Of a stretch of DNA of 64,000 bases, positions 18,079-26,504 are shown one piece after another (position 1 is the first letter of the stretch; each line of letters starts with the position of its first letter). Below the pieces are notes generated by a model. That model had not been told where the DNA came from and did not search any database. It saw nothing but the letters and a program-made list of their open reading frames with translations. Origin of the DNA: Acidobacteriota bacterium (GTDB lineage: Bacteria > Acidobacteriota > Terriglobia > Terriglobales > Acidobacteriaceae); contig JAFDVQ010000019.1 in the NCBI GenBank assembly GCA_018268915.1, positions 52,496 to 116,495 of the forward strand, written 5' to 3'. Made by a program: the position numbers and the translations under genes.

Positions 18079-18101
18079 AGTATAGAGAACTGAACTATCA
18101 T
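18079..18101. promoter_or_regulatory. Back-to-back leaderless promoters of the GNAT gene and tilS
   Basis: On the minus strand TATACT (18079-18084) is six bases from the GNAT ATG. On the plus strand TATCAT (18096-18101) is six bases from the tilS GTG. Six to seven bases is the normal distance from a -10 box to the first transcribed base, so both messages should start on their initiation codon. Neither start has a Shine-Dalgarno sequence. Confidence 0.55.
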
Positions 18102-18107
18102 CCTTTT

Positions 18108-19583
18108 GTGCGCCGTTCGACGCCAACGCTCCCCCTCGATGCCTCGCTTTTGAAGCCCGGGGTGCGTCTCGCCGTGGGCCTTTCGGGAGGAGCCGACTCC
18201 GTCGCGCTGCTCTGTGCCCTCGCTGAGCGAAGCAGGGAACTGGGCTTAGTCCTTCACGCCGCCCATCTCCACCACGGTCTGCGTGGCGGAGAAGCCGATT
18301 CAGACCTCGCGTTCGCGCGGGAACTGGCTGGCAAACTCGGTGTCACCTTTCACGAAGCCCGCGTCGACACCGCTGCAGAAGCCCTCCGGACGCCTCAAAC
18401 TCCGCTCAACTCATCAGTAAGCTCCGGCAATCTCGCCTCTGACTCCATCGAAGCCACAGCGCGCCGTCTCCGCTACGCGTGGTTCCGCCAGATCATACGC
18501 GAAGTTCCCCTCGACGCCGTTGCCACAGCCCACACTCTTGACGATCAGGCTGAGACTGTTCTGGCAAAGTTTCTACGAGGCGCCTGGACCGAGGGTCTGT
18601 CCGGTATTCATCCAGTGCTCAGCTTCTCGGAAGGTCCCATCATTCGCCCGTTTCTTCAAACCACGCGCCAGGAGATCGAGGTTTTCCTTCACTCCCGTAA
18701 TCAGCCATGGCGCGAGGACTCCACCAACCGCCACCTCACGTTCACTCGAAACCGCATTCGTCACGAACTGCTGCCTAGTCTCGAGACCTGGAACCCCCGG
18801 CTACGGGATCACCTCACCCAGATGGCTGAATTAGCCCGCGACGAAGAAGCCTGGTGGCAATCCGAGATTCCCAGGATTGCGTCGACCATCATCCTTCGCG
18901 GCCGCCCCGTTCGCGGCGGTGGACGCGCTTCCACCACAGCGGAGGGCATTGCCCTGGATATTGCTCGCCTGGTGGCCGAGCCGATTGCGTTACAGCGGCG
19001 GATTCTCCGCTACGCTGCCTCCCAGCTCGGTGCCAGCCCAGACTACGCCGCCACCGAAACCATCCGCGAACTCACTCTCACAGGAAAAGCCGGCCGGAAG
19101 CTCGAACTCTCGCATGGCCTCCGCGCCGAACGCACACACCGCGAACTTCGCCTCTCCTGCAGTCCGTCAATCACCACTAGTCCCGAAACATTGCAGCCCT
19201 CACGGTACGAATGTGTAGTTCCCTGCGTACTGGACGCACCTACGTATGGATACCGCATTCGCCTTGACTTTCTTCCAACATCCTCGTCCTCATCGGGCAC
19301 CGGCACGACTGCGGTTCTACGCTCCTGGAAACCCGGTGATCGCGTCCATCTTCGCTATTCTTCCGGCCCGCGCAGGGTGAAAGAAGTTCTTGAAAGAATG
19401 AAAGTTACCGGGCGGGATCGTGTCTTTTGGCCGGTTCTTGAGGTCGGTGGGCACATCCGCTGGATGCGCGGTGTTGAGCTCGAGCCAGACCCCGATCTAC
19501 GTATCACGATAGACACGATCTCCGCTCAGGACTCCACGGACACCTCCAAACCTTGGCCAGACTCAGCCGATTCGTCCCGTTAA
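18108..19583 (+). CDS. tilS: tRNA(Ile)-lysidine synthase
   Basis: ATP-dependent enzyme that converts the wobble C34 of tRNA-Ile(CAU) to lysidine, changing codon reading from AUG to AUA. 491 residues. The PP-loop is SGGADSVALL near residues 26-35; HHGLRGGEAD and ATAHTLDDQAETVLAKFLRG follow; RNRIRHELLP marks the end of the catalytic domain. The C-terminal substrate-binding domain includes LRSWKPGDRVHLRYSSGPRRVKEVL. GTG start without a Shine-Dalgarno, preceded by a -10-like box. It is upstream of ftsH, an arrangement common in bacteria. Confidence 0.95.
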   Translation: MRRSTPTLPLDASLLKPGVRLAVGLSGGADSVALLCALAERSRELGLVLHAAHLHHGLRGGEADSDLAFARELAGKLGVTFHEARVDTAAEALRTPQTPLNSSVSSGNLASDSIEATARRLRYAWFRQIIREVPLDAVATAHTLDDQAETVLAKFLRGAWTEGLSGIHPVLSFSEGPIIRPFLQTTRQEIEVFLHSRNQPWREDSTNRHLTFTRNRIRHELLPSLETWNPRLRDHLTQMAELARDEEAWWQSEIPRIASTIILRGRPVRGGGRASTTAEGIALDIARLVAEPIALQRRILRYAASQLGASPDYAATETIRELTLTGKAGRKLELSHGLRAERTHRELRLSCSPSITTSPETLQPSRYECVVPCVLDAPTYGYRIRLDFLPTSSSSSGTGTTAVLRSWKPGDRVHLRYSSGPRRVKEVLERMKVTGRDRVFWPVLEVGGHIRWMRGVELEPDPDLRITIDTISAQDSTDTSKPWPDSADSSR

Positions 19584-19806
19584 CGCGCCGGATTCCCACC
19601 TTTTCGTCACGTGCACTTCGTCGAAGTTGGTTTCACTTCGGAGTACAATCTGAGTTACTGCACATCCGGGCGGGAGCGAGAAGTGTACTCCGCCCTAGAG
19701 CCCACACTTTGTGTGACTTCAAAGGCTGTCCGGGCGTCTAAAAGGGTGTTGTAGGCGGTGTTTGAAGAGCAAGCGGCTTCTCCCCGCCGGGAAAAGAGGA
19801 ATCCTG

Positions 19807-21729
19807 GTGAATTCGACCGTAAAGACGATCATGTTCTGGGTCTTTATCCTGATCTGCCTTGTGCTGCTCTGGGGTGTTGTCCAGAAGGGCGCAGGAATGG
19901 GTGCCAAGGACACAGAAATCCCGTACTCCGAGCTGTACGACAAGGTGCAGCAGAATATGGTGCAGGATGCGACCATTCAGGGCACTGACCTTCGCGGCCA
20001 CATGAAGGCCACGCCGAAGGAGCAGTTCCACACCTCGGTCGGAGAACAACACGAGGAACTCGATAAGGCAATGCTGGCCGCGCACGTCAACTTCGGAAAG
20101 AAGGACGCGCAAAGCAATCTCCTCCTGCCCATTCTGTTCAACGTTGGCCCGTTCGTGCTCCTCGGCGCGATCTGGTTCTTCATGCTGCGCCAGATGCAGT
20201 CCGGCGGCAACAAGGCTCTGTCCTTTGGCAAGAGCCGCGCTCGCCTGCTCTCTATGCAGCAGAAGAAAGTCACGTTCAAAGACGTTGCTGGTGTCGATGA
20301 AGCGAAGGAAGAGCTGAAGGAGATCATTGAGTACCTGCGCGAGCCGCAGAAGTTCCAGAAGCTCGGCGGAAGAATCCCGAAGGGAGTCCTGCTCGTTGGA
20401 CCTCCGGGAACGGGCAAGACTCTACTTGCTCGCGCTGTTGCGGGCGAAGCCAACGTTCCGTTCTTTTCGATCTCCGGTTCTGACTTCGTCGAAATGTTCG
20501 TCGGCGTGGGTGCGAGCCGCGTTCGCGATCTCTTCGAGCAGGGCAAAAAGAATGCCCCCTGCATCATCTTTATCGACGAAATCGACGCAGTCGGTCGTCA
20601 TCGCGGCGCAGGCCTCGGGGGTGGACACGACGAGCGCGAACAGACGCTGAACCAGCTCCTCGTCGAAATGGACGGCTTTGAATCCAACGATGGCGTCATT
20701 CTCGTTGCCGCGACCAATCGCCCCGATGTGCTCGATCCCGCGCTTCTGCGCCCCGGTCGTTTCGACCGCCGCGTTGTAGTCGGGTTGCCGGACGTTCGTG
20801 GCCGCGAAGAAGTTCTTCGCGTACACGTTAAGAAAGTTCCCGTCGCCGACGACGTAAATCTCAATGTCCTCGCACGCGGGACACCGGGCTTCAGCGGTGC
20901 TGATTTGGCCAACATGGTCAATGAGGCAGCGTTGAACGCAGCACGCGTCAATCGCAAGCAGGTCACGATGTACGACTTCGAGCTTGCTAAAGACAAGGTG
21001 CTCATGGGTGCCGAGCGCAAGTCGATGTTGCTCACCGATGAAGAGAAGCGCGTCACGGCCTACCACGAAGCCGGGCACGCTCTGGTCTCCATCATGCAGC
21101 CGCATTCCGATCCCATCCACAAGGTGACGATCATTCCGCGCGGCATGGCTCTCGGTGTGACGATCTTCCTTCCCGGCGATCGCCACAACTACACGCGCGA
21201 ATACCTGGAAGCGAATCTCGCGACCGCATACGGCGGCCGCGTGGCTGAGGAGATCTTCCTCAACCAGATGTCTACCGGCGCGGGAAGCGACATCGAGAAC
21301 GCTACCGACCTAGCCCGCCGCATGGTCTGCGAGTACGGCATGAGCCGCCTCGGACCGTTGACCTTCGGCAAGAAGGAGGAGCAGATATTCCTCGGTCGCG
21401 AGATCGCACAGCACCGCGACTTCTCTGAAGAGACGGCGCGCCAGATCGACCTCGAGGTTCGCCGCCTCATCGACGAAGCGTACCAGGCAGCGCACGGCAT
21501 TCTAGATGCACACAAGGACGCGATGCATCGTATCGCAGCCGCACTTCTCGAACGTGAAACCATCGACGCGGAAGAAGTGAAGATGCTTCTCGAAGGCAAG
21601 GAACTTCCGCCGATGAGATCCTCCCTCGCTTCTCCAAGCGATGGCGGCAGCGGTGGTGGCCAGCAGATCCTCAAGCCTGACACTCGCACCGGTTCGGGCT
21701 ATCCAGAGGGCTCACCAAGCCCCGCATAG
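19807..21729 (+). CDS. ftsH: ATP-dependent zinc metalloprotease FtsH
   Basis: Membrane-bound AAA+ protease that degrades misfolded membrane proteins and short-lived regulators such as LpxC or sigma32 (family knowledge). 640 residues from the GTG at 19807, chosen because AGAGGA lies seven bases upstream; a TTG at 19762 is less likely. Two membrane segments (about 8-28 and 112-132) flank a periplasmic domain. Walker A GPPGTGKT is near 198, Walker B FIDEIDA follows, then the SRH with RPGRFDRR. The zinc site HEAGH is near residue 420 with the third ligand in GSDIENATDLAR. The C-terminal tail is Gly/Ser/Pro-rich. Followed by a strong terminator. Confidence 0.97.
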   Translation: MNSTVKTIMFWVFILICLVLLWGVVQKGAGMGAKDTEIPYSELYDKVQQNMVQDATIQGTDLRGHMKATPKEQFHTSVGEQHEELDKAMLAAHVNFGKKDAQSNLLLPILFNVGPFVLLGAIWFFMLRQMQSGGNKALSFGKSRARLLSMQQKKVTFKDVAGVDEAKEELKEIIEYLREPQKFQKLGGRIPKGVLLVGPPGTGKTLLARAVAGEANVPFFSISGSDFVEMFVGVGASRVRDLFEQGKKNAPCIIFIDEIDAVGRHRGAGLGGGHDEREQTLNQLLVEMDGFESNDGVILVAATNRPDVLDPALLRPGRFDRRVVVGLPDVRGREEVLRVHVKKVPVADDVNLNVLARGTPGFSGADLANMVNEAALNAARVNRKQVTMYDFELAKDKVLMGAERKSMLLTDEEKRVTAYHEAGHALVSIMQPHSDPIHKVTIIPRGMALGVTIFLPGDRHNYTREYLEANLATAYGGRVAEEIFLNQMSTGAGSDIENATDLARRMVCEYGMSRLGPLTFGKKEEQIFLGREIAQHRDFSEETARQIDLEVRRLIDEAYQAAHGILDAHKDAMHRIAAALLERETIDAEEVKMLLEGKELPPMRSSLASPSDGGSGGGQQILKPDTRTGSGYPEGSPSPA

Positions 21730-21750
21730 TGTCCGCTCAGATTCAGCAAC

Positions 21751-21782
21751 AAGGGCCGCTCAACAGCGGCCCTTTTCTTTTC
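21751..21782 (+). terminator. Rho-independent terminator of ftsH
   Basis: Stem GGGCCGCT / AGCGGCCC (21753-21760 with 21765-21772) around CAAC, extended by AA/TT, followed by TTTTCTTTT. It lies 23 bases after the ftsH stop codon. Confidence 0.92.
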
Positions 21783-22288
21783 GCGTAACGTTACGCTGCA
21801 TTTACGTTCAGCGCCCGGTTGGCTTAGTGAGCTAATTACACTGCAAATACTACGTAACGTGGAAACATTTACCTCGTCGATCAACCACTGGCCTAACCTG
21901 CGATACATTTTTGAACTCGCAAGCCCAACAAAGCACAAGACCGGCTTCGATCACGCACTCGATGGCAATTCTTTGGCATGCTTCGTGCACGTGTCGTTGC
22001 AGCTTCAGGGCTCATTCTCTGTATCGGTGATGAAGCTAGATCCTCATCGGTGTATTTCCAAGCTCCGTCCTGGCGGGCTGTCTCGCACGTGTCTGACCTC
22101 GCCCAGACTCCACAGCACGTCGGCATATACAAAGCACGACCAAAACTTACCTCACGAACTCCTGTGCTGCAGGACTACAGTTCGCGTGTACTCCGGTCCC
22201 TGCACTTGCAGACGGCCTCATTGCTTGTCTTTCTCCTTGGCATATCGCGGGCTTCGCGATTGAACGACACTGCTAGGGAGATGTACGG
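21783..22288. other. Long leader of the surface lipoprotein gene, with a 14-bp palindrome
   Basis: 506 bases between the ftsH terminator and the next ATG, without a credible gene. It opens with a perfect palindrome GCGTAACGTTACGC (21783-21796). A related CGTAACGT recurs near 21854. Such a spacing could mark a regulator site for the downstream lipoprotein gene. I see no riboswitch-like conserved core and cannot place a promoter firmly. Confidence 0.45.
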
Positions 22289-24550
22289 ATGTTCGTGGTC
22301 AAGATGCGGCCGGCTCCGGTCCGCCAGATTGTTATAAAGCAGCTCACTTCCTGCCCAAGCCGAGTTTCCGCCGGTCCAGCATTACCCGCTCTCCTCGTTC
22401 TTATCCTCTCGTCTTTGAGCCTTTCCGGATGCGGAGGAATAGTCGTTCTCAGTGGATCCAAGTCAACGACTGCGGATGCTCCTACCATTGCGGCTACCCC
22501 TTCCTCCGTCGATTTTGGAAGCGTCGGCGTCGGCAGCACAGTGGATAAGAAGATATCCCTGACGAATAAAGGATCGGACTCAGTTCAGATATCTCAGCTG
22601 TCGTTGTCTAGCGCTGCGTTCCATGTAGACGGTGAAGGCAAGCTTCCTGTCACCCTAGATGCCGGAAGCAGTCTGAGTCTCAACGTGCATTTCTCGCCCA
22701 GTACGGATTCAGATTCGTCTGATCAGCTCAGCGTGATCACGAGCGCTTCGTCCACTGCTGCTGCCGCGATTAAATTGCACGGCAAGGGAACTTCGGGTTC
22801 GGCCGACCTGAGTGGCCTCAATTGCGATGCAGCTACTATGTCAGACGCCGGGTCTACGTCCTGCACTGTTTCGACCAGCATGGCCGCACCTTCCGGCGGT
22901 CTCCAGGTGAAGCTCTCAAGCAACAGTTCTGCCATCAAAGTGCCTGCCTCCGTCACCGTTCCAGTTGGCGCAGGCAGTGTTAAGTTCTCCGCGACTATAT
23001 CCAAGGTCAGTTCCGACGAAATGGGAGTCATTACGGCCACTCATGGCAGCACCGCGAAGTCATTCTCCATATCCTTGTCTCCAGCTACTGCTGCAGCTGG
23101 CGCACCTGAACTCAAGTCGCTCTCGTGTACTACCACCTCATTCAGCGCCGCCGGGAAGACAACATGCGCTCTCTCGTTGAGTGCAAAATCATCGAAGTCG
23201 CTTTCAGTCGCTCTAAGCAGCACCAGCAGCGCTGTTGTTGTACCTGCCAGTGCGACGATCGCCAGCGGTTCGACCACCGCGACGTTTGTCGCAACTGTAG
23301 CCGCAACGTCGACCACGCAAACGGCAACTATCGTCGCAACCTCTAACGGGACTTCACGCAATGTCTCGATCCAACTGAAACCGTCAAAAACAGGCGCGTC
23401 ATCCGCAGCACTCAGCCTCAGCACTGCGTCCATGCAGTTCGGAGACGTTGCAGTTGGCACCGCGGTTACGAAATCCGTGACAGTAACCTCGACCGGAAAT
23501 GCGCCCGTGAACATCAAATCGGATTCGACGACTGGAAATGGATTCACTGTTTCGGGCGGCAGTTTTCCGTCGTCTCTCAATCCAGGCCAGGCAGTGGTTT
23601 TGACAGTTCATTTCAATCCAACAGCTGCCGGATCTGCTTCAGGAATGTTGACCATAGCCAGCAGTGCTGGAAGTCAGACCATCAGTCTGACGGGAAACGG
23701 CATGACGGCCACTCCAACTTTGAGCGCACTCACCTGCTCTGGCTCGTCTATCGTTGGGTCATTGGCCGATCCCTGCAAAGTAACCTTATCCGGAGCCGCG
23801 CCTAAGGGTGGCGTCACGATTGCACTGGCGAGCAGTAGTACGAACGTAAAGGTGCCCGCATCCCTAGCTATACCGGCGACTGCAACTACAGCGACTTTTA
23901 CTGCTACCGCTGCAGCCGTGTCCACCGCTCAAACTGTAAAGCTCACCGCAACCGCAGGCAGCGTATCCAAATCGATCTCTCTGCAGCTCAGTCCTGCATC
24001 GGCTCAACTGAGCGTGGATGCAACTACCATTTCGTTTGGCTCGGTAATTCTGAATCAAACCACAACCCAGCTCGTGACTTTGAGTTCGGTAGGAAAGGCC
24101 GCTGTAACCGTGCAATCTGTCGCAATCAGCGGAACGGGCTTCTCCCTATCTCCTGTGAGCCTTCCGACAACACTTAATCCTGGGCAGGCGCTCGTCCTTA
24201 CGCTGGTGTATAAGGCATCCATCACTGGATCGCAAAAAGGGCTGTTGACCATCACCAGCAATTCTTCGACAAATCCGAGCCTCACTATCAATCTCGCTGC
24301 CAGCACCAGCGGACACAGGGTTGAATTGAGTTGGAATGCACCCGCGTCCTCATCCGTTCCGCTTTCAAGCTACTCTGTATACCGCGCATCAGGTTCGAGC
24401 GGTTCCTTCGCCAAGATAGGCTCGAGCGGGCAGCCCAGCTATACAGATTCGGGAGTGCAACCTGGAAGCAGCTACCGATACTACGTGACGAGCGTAGCTT
24501 CCACAGGAGAAAGTAAGCCCTCAAACACGTACACGGTCACAATCCCGTAA
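22289..24550 (+). CDS. Choice-of-anchor-D (ASH-type) modular lipoprotein
   Basis: 753 residues, with a lipobox LSLSGCGG near residue 48 preceded by a long N-terminal segment. Two module types alternate. Type A is the ASPM-SPD-2-Hydin-like beta-sandwich (choice-of-anchor D) with FGSVGVGSTVDKKISLTN, repeated near 67-165 (FGSVGVG), 384-470 (FGDVAVG) and 580-670 (FGSVILN). Type B, about 90 residues, begins with a Leu-x-Cys strand and a second Cys about 14 residues later (SLSCTTTSFSAAGKTTC; LNCDAATMSDAGSTSC; LTCSGSSIVGSLADPC). The order is A-B-B-A-B-A, ending in a fibronectin-III-like domain (about 675-753). Extremely Ser/Thr/Ala rich. AGGGAGA before the ATG supports the start. Likely a surface-exposed structural or adhesive protein; ligand unknown. 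Confidence 0.85.
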   Translation: MFVVKMRPAPVRQIVIKQLTSCPSRVSAGPALPALLVLILSSLSLSGCGGIVVLSGSKSTTADAPTIAATPSSVDFGSVGVGSTVDKKISLTNKGSDSVQISQLSLSSAAFHVDGEGKLPVTLDAGSSLSLNVHFSPSTDSDSSDQLSVITSASSTAAAAIKLHGKGTSGSADLSGLNCDAATMSDAGSTSCTVSTSMAAPSGGLQVKLSSNSSAIKVPASVTVPVGAGSVKFSATISKVSSDEMGVITATHGSTAKSFSISLSPATAAAGAPELKSLSCTTTSFSAAGKTTCALSLSAKSSKSLSVALSSTSSAVVVPASATIASGSTTATFVATVAATSTTQTATIVATSNGTSRNVSIQLKPSKTGASSAALSLSTASMQFGDVAVGTAVTKSVTVTSTGNAPVNIKSDSTTGNGFTVSGGSFPSSLNPGQAVVLTVHFNPTAAGSASGMLTIASSAGSQTISLTGNGMTATPTLSALTCSGSSIVGSLADPCKVTLSGAAPKGGVTIALASSSTNVKVPASLAIPATATTATFTATAAAVSTAQTVKLTATAGSVSKSISLQLSPASAQLSVDATTISFGSVILNQTTTQLVTLSSVGKAAVTVQSVAISGTGFSLSPVSLPTTLNPGQALVLTLVYKASITGSQKGLLTITSNSSTNPSLTINLAASTSGHRVELSWNAPASSSVPLSSYSVYRASGSSGSFAKIGSSGQPSYTDSGVQPGSSYRYYVTSVASTGESKPSNTYTVTIP

Positions 24551-24562
24551 CCGCACTCTGTG

Positions 24563-24615
24563 GTGATACACGAGCCTAGATCTCAGGGTTGCCAAGCTAG
24601 CGCACTGTGTATCAC
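24563..24615. terminator. Inverted repeat between convergent genes
   Basis: GTGATACAC (24563-24571) pairs with GTGTATCAC (24607-24615) across a 35-base loop. It lies between the lipoprotein gene (plus) and the TMEM175-like gene (minus) and overlaps the stop codon of the latter. The long loop and lack of a T-tract make it a weak terminator candidate. Confidence 0.3.
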
Positions 24616-25193
24616 TCCGTAGCTGACAGGATCCTCTCGATGCGACGGTCGGGCACCAGCCACATGAGCGCGACAAGTATGTAGATGGAGTGCGCAACCC
24701 AGTGCGCGAAGAACGCGCAGGGGATTGCGATCGCATACATCACCACTGAGATCGCACCTTTGCGATCTTTTCCTACAGCTTTTCTGACGAGCGAATCTTC
24801 TCCCTCGCTAGCGATGATCCTTTGAACCAGTATCCAGTAGGCAATTCCTGACATTATGAGGATCATCCCGTACACAGCTGTGGGATCCGGCGCAAAACCA
24901 CTGGCTCCCATCCAACCGGTAGCAAAGGGAAGGAGCGAGAGCCAGAAAAGCAAGTGCAAATTCGCCCAAAGCACGCTACCGCGAACCTTTCGCGTCGCAT
25001 GGAGCAAATGATGATGGTTGTTCCAGTAGATTCCGATGTAGACGAAACTCAGAAGATAGGAAAGCAGAGTCGGCAGCGTTGGCCTTAGTGCCTCGATTCC
25101 GGCCCCGTGTGGAACGTGCAACTCCAGCACCATAATCGTGATGATGATGGCCAGCACTCCATCGCTAAACGCCTCAAGTCGGCTCTTAGACAC
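24612..25193 (-). CDS. TMEM175-family (DUF1211) membrane protein
   Basis: 193 residues and six hydrophobic segments. The family selectivity-filter signature FSDGVLAIIITIMVLEL is at residues 9-25, followed by VYIGIYWNNHHHLLHA typical of the second and third segments. Bacterial TMEM175 homologues are potassium-permeable channels (family knowledge). GTG start with GGGGAG upstream. Convergent with the lipoprotein gene and upstream neighbour of the DUF4440-like gene on the same strand. Confidence 0.9.
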   Translation of the reverse strand: MSKSRLEAFSDGVLAIIITIMVLELHVPHGAGIEALRPTLPTLLSYLLSFVYIGIYWNNHHHLLHATRKVRGSVLWANLHLLFWLSLLPFATGWMGASGFAPDPTAVYGMILIMSGIAYWILVQRIIASEGEDSLVRKAVGKDRKGAISVVMYAIAIPCAFFAHWVAHSIYILVALMWLVPDRRIERILSATE

Positions 25194-25272
25194 TGGCCCG
25201 TTCTCCCCTGCGATTCTTGATATCCCTACACTCTCTGACGCAAACCTGACGACATCTTTTCCGGATCAGGAG

Positions 25273-25686
25273 TTAATCTTCCTCATTGGCTGTAACGAGC
25301 GTTCCCTGGTGGTAAATGATCCGCCATTTCCCTCCCACACATTCCCACACGGTTGCGCGCCGGGTTAGGCGTCCCTGCTGATCGAGTGTATAGGTAAGTA
25401 GATAGTAATCTGGCCCGAGGCGCCGCAACGCGAATCCTGTTGCTTTCCAGCCCGCAGAATCTGCGTCGATCAGAGCTTCACGCCTGCGCATGTTCAAGAT
25501 GAACTCGCGGCTGTAACGACGGCCAGAAGCCCCAACTTCCCAGAAGTCTGGCGCAGTACTATCCTCGAACTCCTCAAAGCTCTGGCCAAATCGCTCTGTA
25601 TGAAAGATAGGTTCGCGTCCGCGAAGCTCCTTCAGGATTTCTTCCAGATCGGGAGCTGTGTGTGAGAACGCAGTCTCATTCGCCAT
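25273..25686 (-). CDS. DUF4440 / NTF2-like protein
   Basis: 137 residues with the SnoaL/NTF2-like layout: an N-terminal helix with LEEILKELRGREPIFH, a central EDSTAPDFWEVGASGRRYSREFIL, and C-terminal strands LLTYTLDQQGRLTRRATVWECVGGKWRIIYHQGT. This fold binds small ligands or catalyses isomerisation in known members; nothing fixes the function here. A TAAAAT box lies six bases before the ATG and there is no Shine-Dalgarno, so the message is probably leaderless. Confidence 0.8.
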   Translation of the reverse strand: MANETAFSHTAPDLEEILKELRGREPIFHTERFGQSFEEFEDSTAPDFWEVGASGRRYSREFILNMRRREALIDADSAGWKATGFALRRLGPDYYLLTYTLDQQGRLTRRATVWECVGGKWRIIYHQGTLVTANEED

Positions 25687-25692
25687 GCACAG

Positions 25693-25698
25693 ATTTTA
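25693..25698 (-). promoter_or_regulatory. Candidate -10 box giving a leaderless DUF4440 message
   Basis: TAAAAT on the minus strand, six bases (CTGTGC) before the ATG at 25686. The geometry is the same as for the GNAT gene and tilS. No clear -35. Confidence 0.45.
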
Positions 25699-25789
25699 CG
25701 GCCCGGCGCTTGTCAGTTTAGCTGCGATCCGCTGGATATGCAGCAGGCAATTAAACTCAGATCCCCGGACAATAAGGGACGCGACGGCA

Positions 25790-26359
25790 TCAAAAGATTC
25801 TGTATGCTACGCCTGCGCTGGCTCCATACGGCTTCAGTGTTCCATTGATCCAGTTAGGCCAGAATTGATACTCGAAGTCGAAAGCTCGCACGCTCCAGCG
25901 CTTCGACAGATTCAGATCGACGCCCCCGCCGATCGCCAGATCTGTGAATCGCCCGTAAGCCTCTTTGTACTCGAAGTCCATCTTTCCCAGCCCAACAAGC
26001 GCCTTCGCGTATGGAGTCGCACCGAGCCTCTTGTACTCATGGATTGGTACGCGCGGCCCGAACAGGTATGTATCCTGCGCGATGCCCACAAACGAGTGCT
26101 CGCGTAGCCATCGCATCTCTGCTTCGATCGACACCCATCGAGTCATTCTCAAGTCCGCGTAAGCGCCGAAGCCATAAAGTCGGTAGGGACTTGTTCCGGG
26201 AATTCCGCCGCCCGCATAGTCCGGCTGAAATGCCGAGCCAAATCCCCCTGCAGTAAGAGAAATCTTGCCTCGGTAGGCCGAGGGGTCTACCTGACCGTGC
26301 CCACGCGCGCTAAACACAGTAATCAGCAAGGTAAAAAGAAGAAACTGAAATCTTTTCAT
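25790..26359 (-). CDS. Outer-membrane beta-barrel protein, about 190 residues
   Basis: Signal peptide from MKRFQFLLFTLLITVFSARGHGQ; the frame extends six codons upstream. The mature part alternates strands rich in Gly, Tyr and Phe (LTAGGFGSAFQPDYAGGG, ASAGVAYRIF at the C-terminus ending in Phe), as in OmpX/OmpA-like eight-stranded barrels. Family-level only; a barrel of this size often serves a structural or surface role. It stands alone on the minus strand between the DUF4440-like gene and the terminator of the M48-like gene. Confidence 0.75.
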   Translation of the reverse strand: MKRFQFLLFTLLITVFSARGHGQVDPSAYRGKISLTAGGFGSAFQPDYAGGGIPGTSPYRLYGFGAYADLRMTRWVSIEAEMRWLREHSFVGIAQDTYLFGPRVPIHEYKRLGATPYAKALVGLGKMDFEYKEAYGRFTDLAIGGGVDLNLSKRWSVRAFDFEYQFWPNWINGTLKPYGASAGVAYRIF

Positions 26360-26458
26360 GAAAAGGCGCTCATCCACTCCTGGCGAAAATTGGGGTCTGC
26401 AGGTTGAATCTGAGAGCTCTGGAAAGGAACTCGAAAATTGAAGTAAGTATAAAAGCTC

Positions 26459-26489
26459 GGAGGCGGATAACCCTAGGTTATCCGCCTCC
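26459..26489 (-). terminator. Hairpin terminator of the M48-like gene
   Basis: Arms of 14 bp, GGAGGCGGATAACC at 26459-26472 pairing with 26476-26489 around CTA. On the minus strand the stem is followed by GAGCTTTTATAC, a short T-run. It is located 16 bases after the stop codon of the M48-like gene. Confidence 0.8.
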
Positions 26490-26504
26490 TTGGCCCGAAG
26501 CTAA

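Noticed and set aside
21859..22263. 134-residue plus-strand frame in the leader before the lipoprotein gene
   Set aside because: Translation is unlike any family, lacks a ribosome site and overlaps other equally poor frames.
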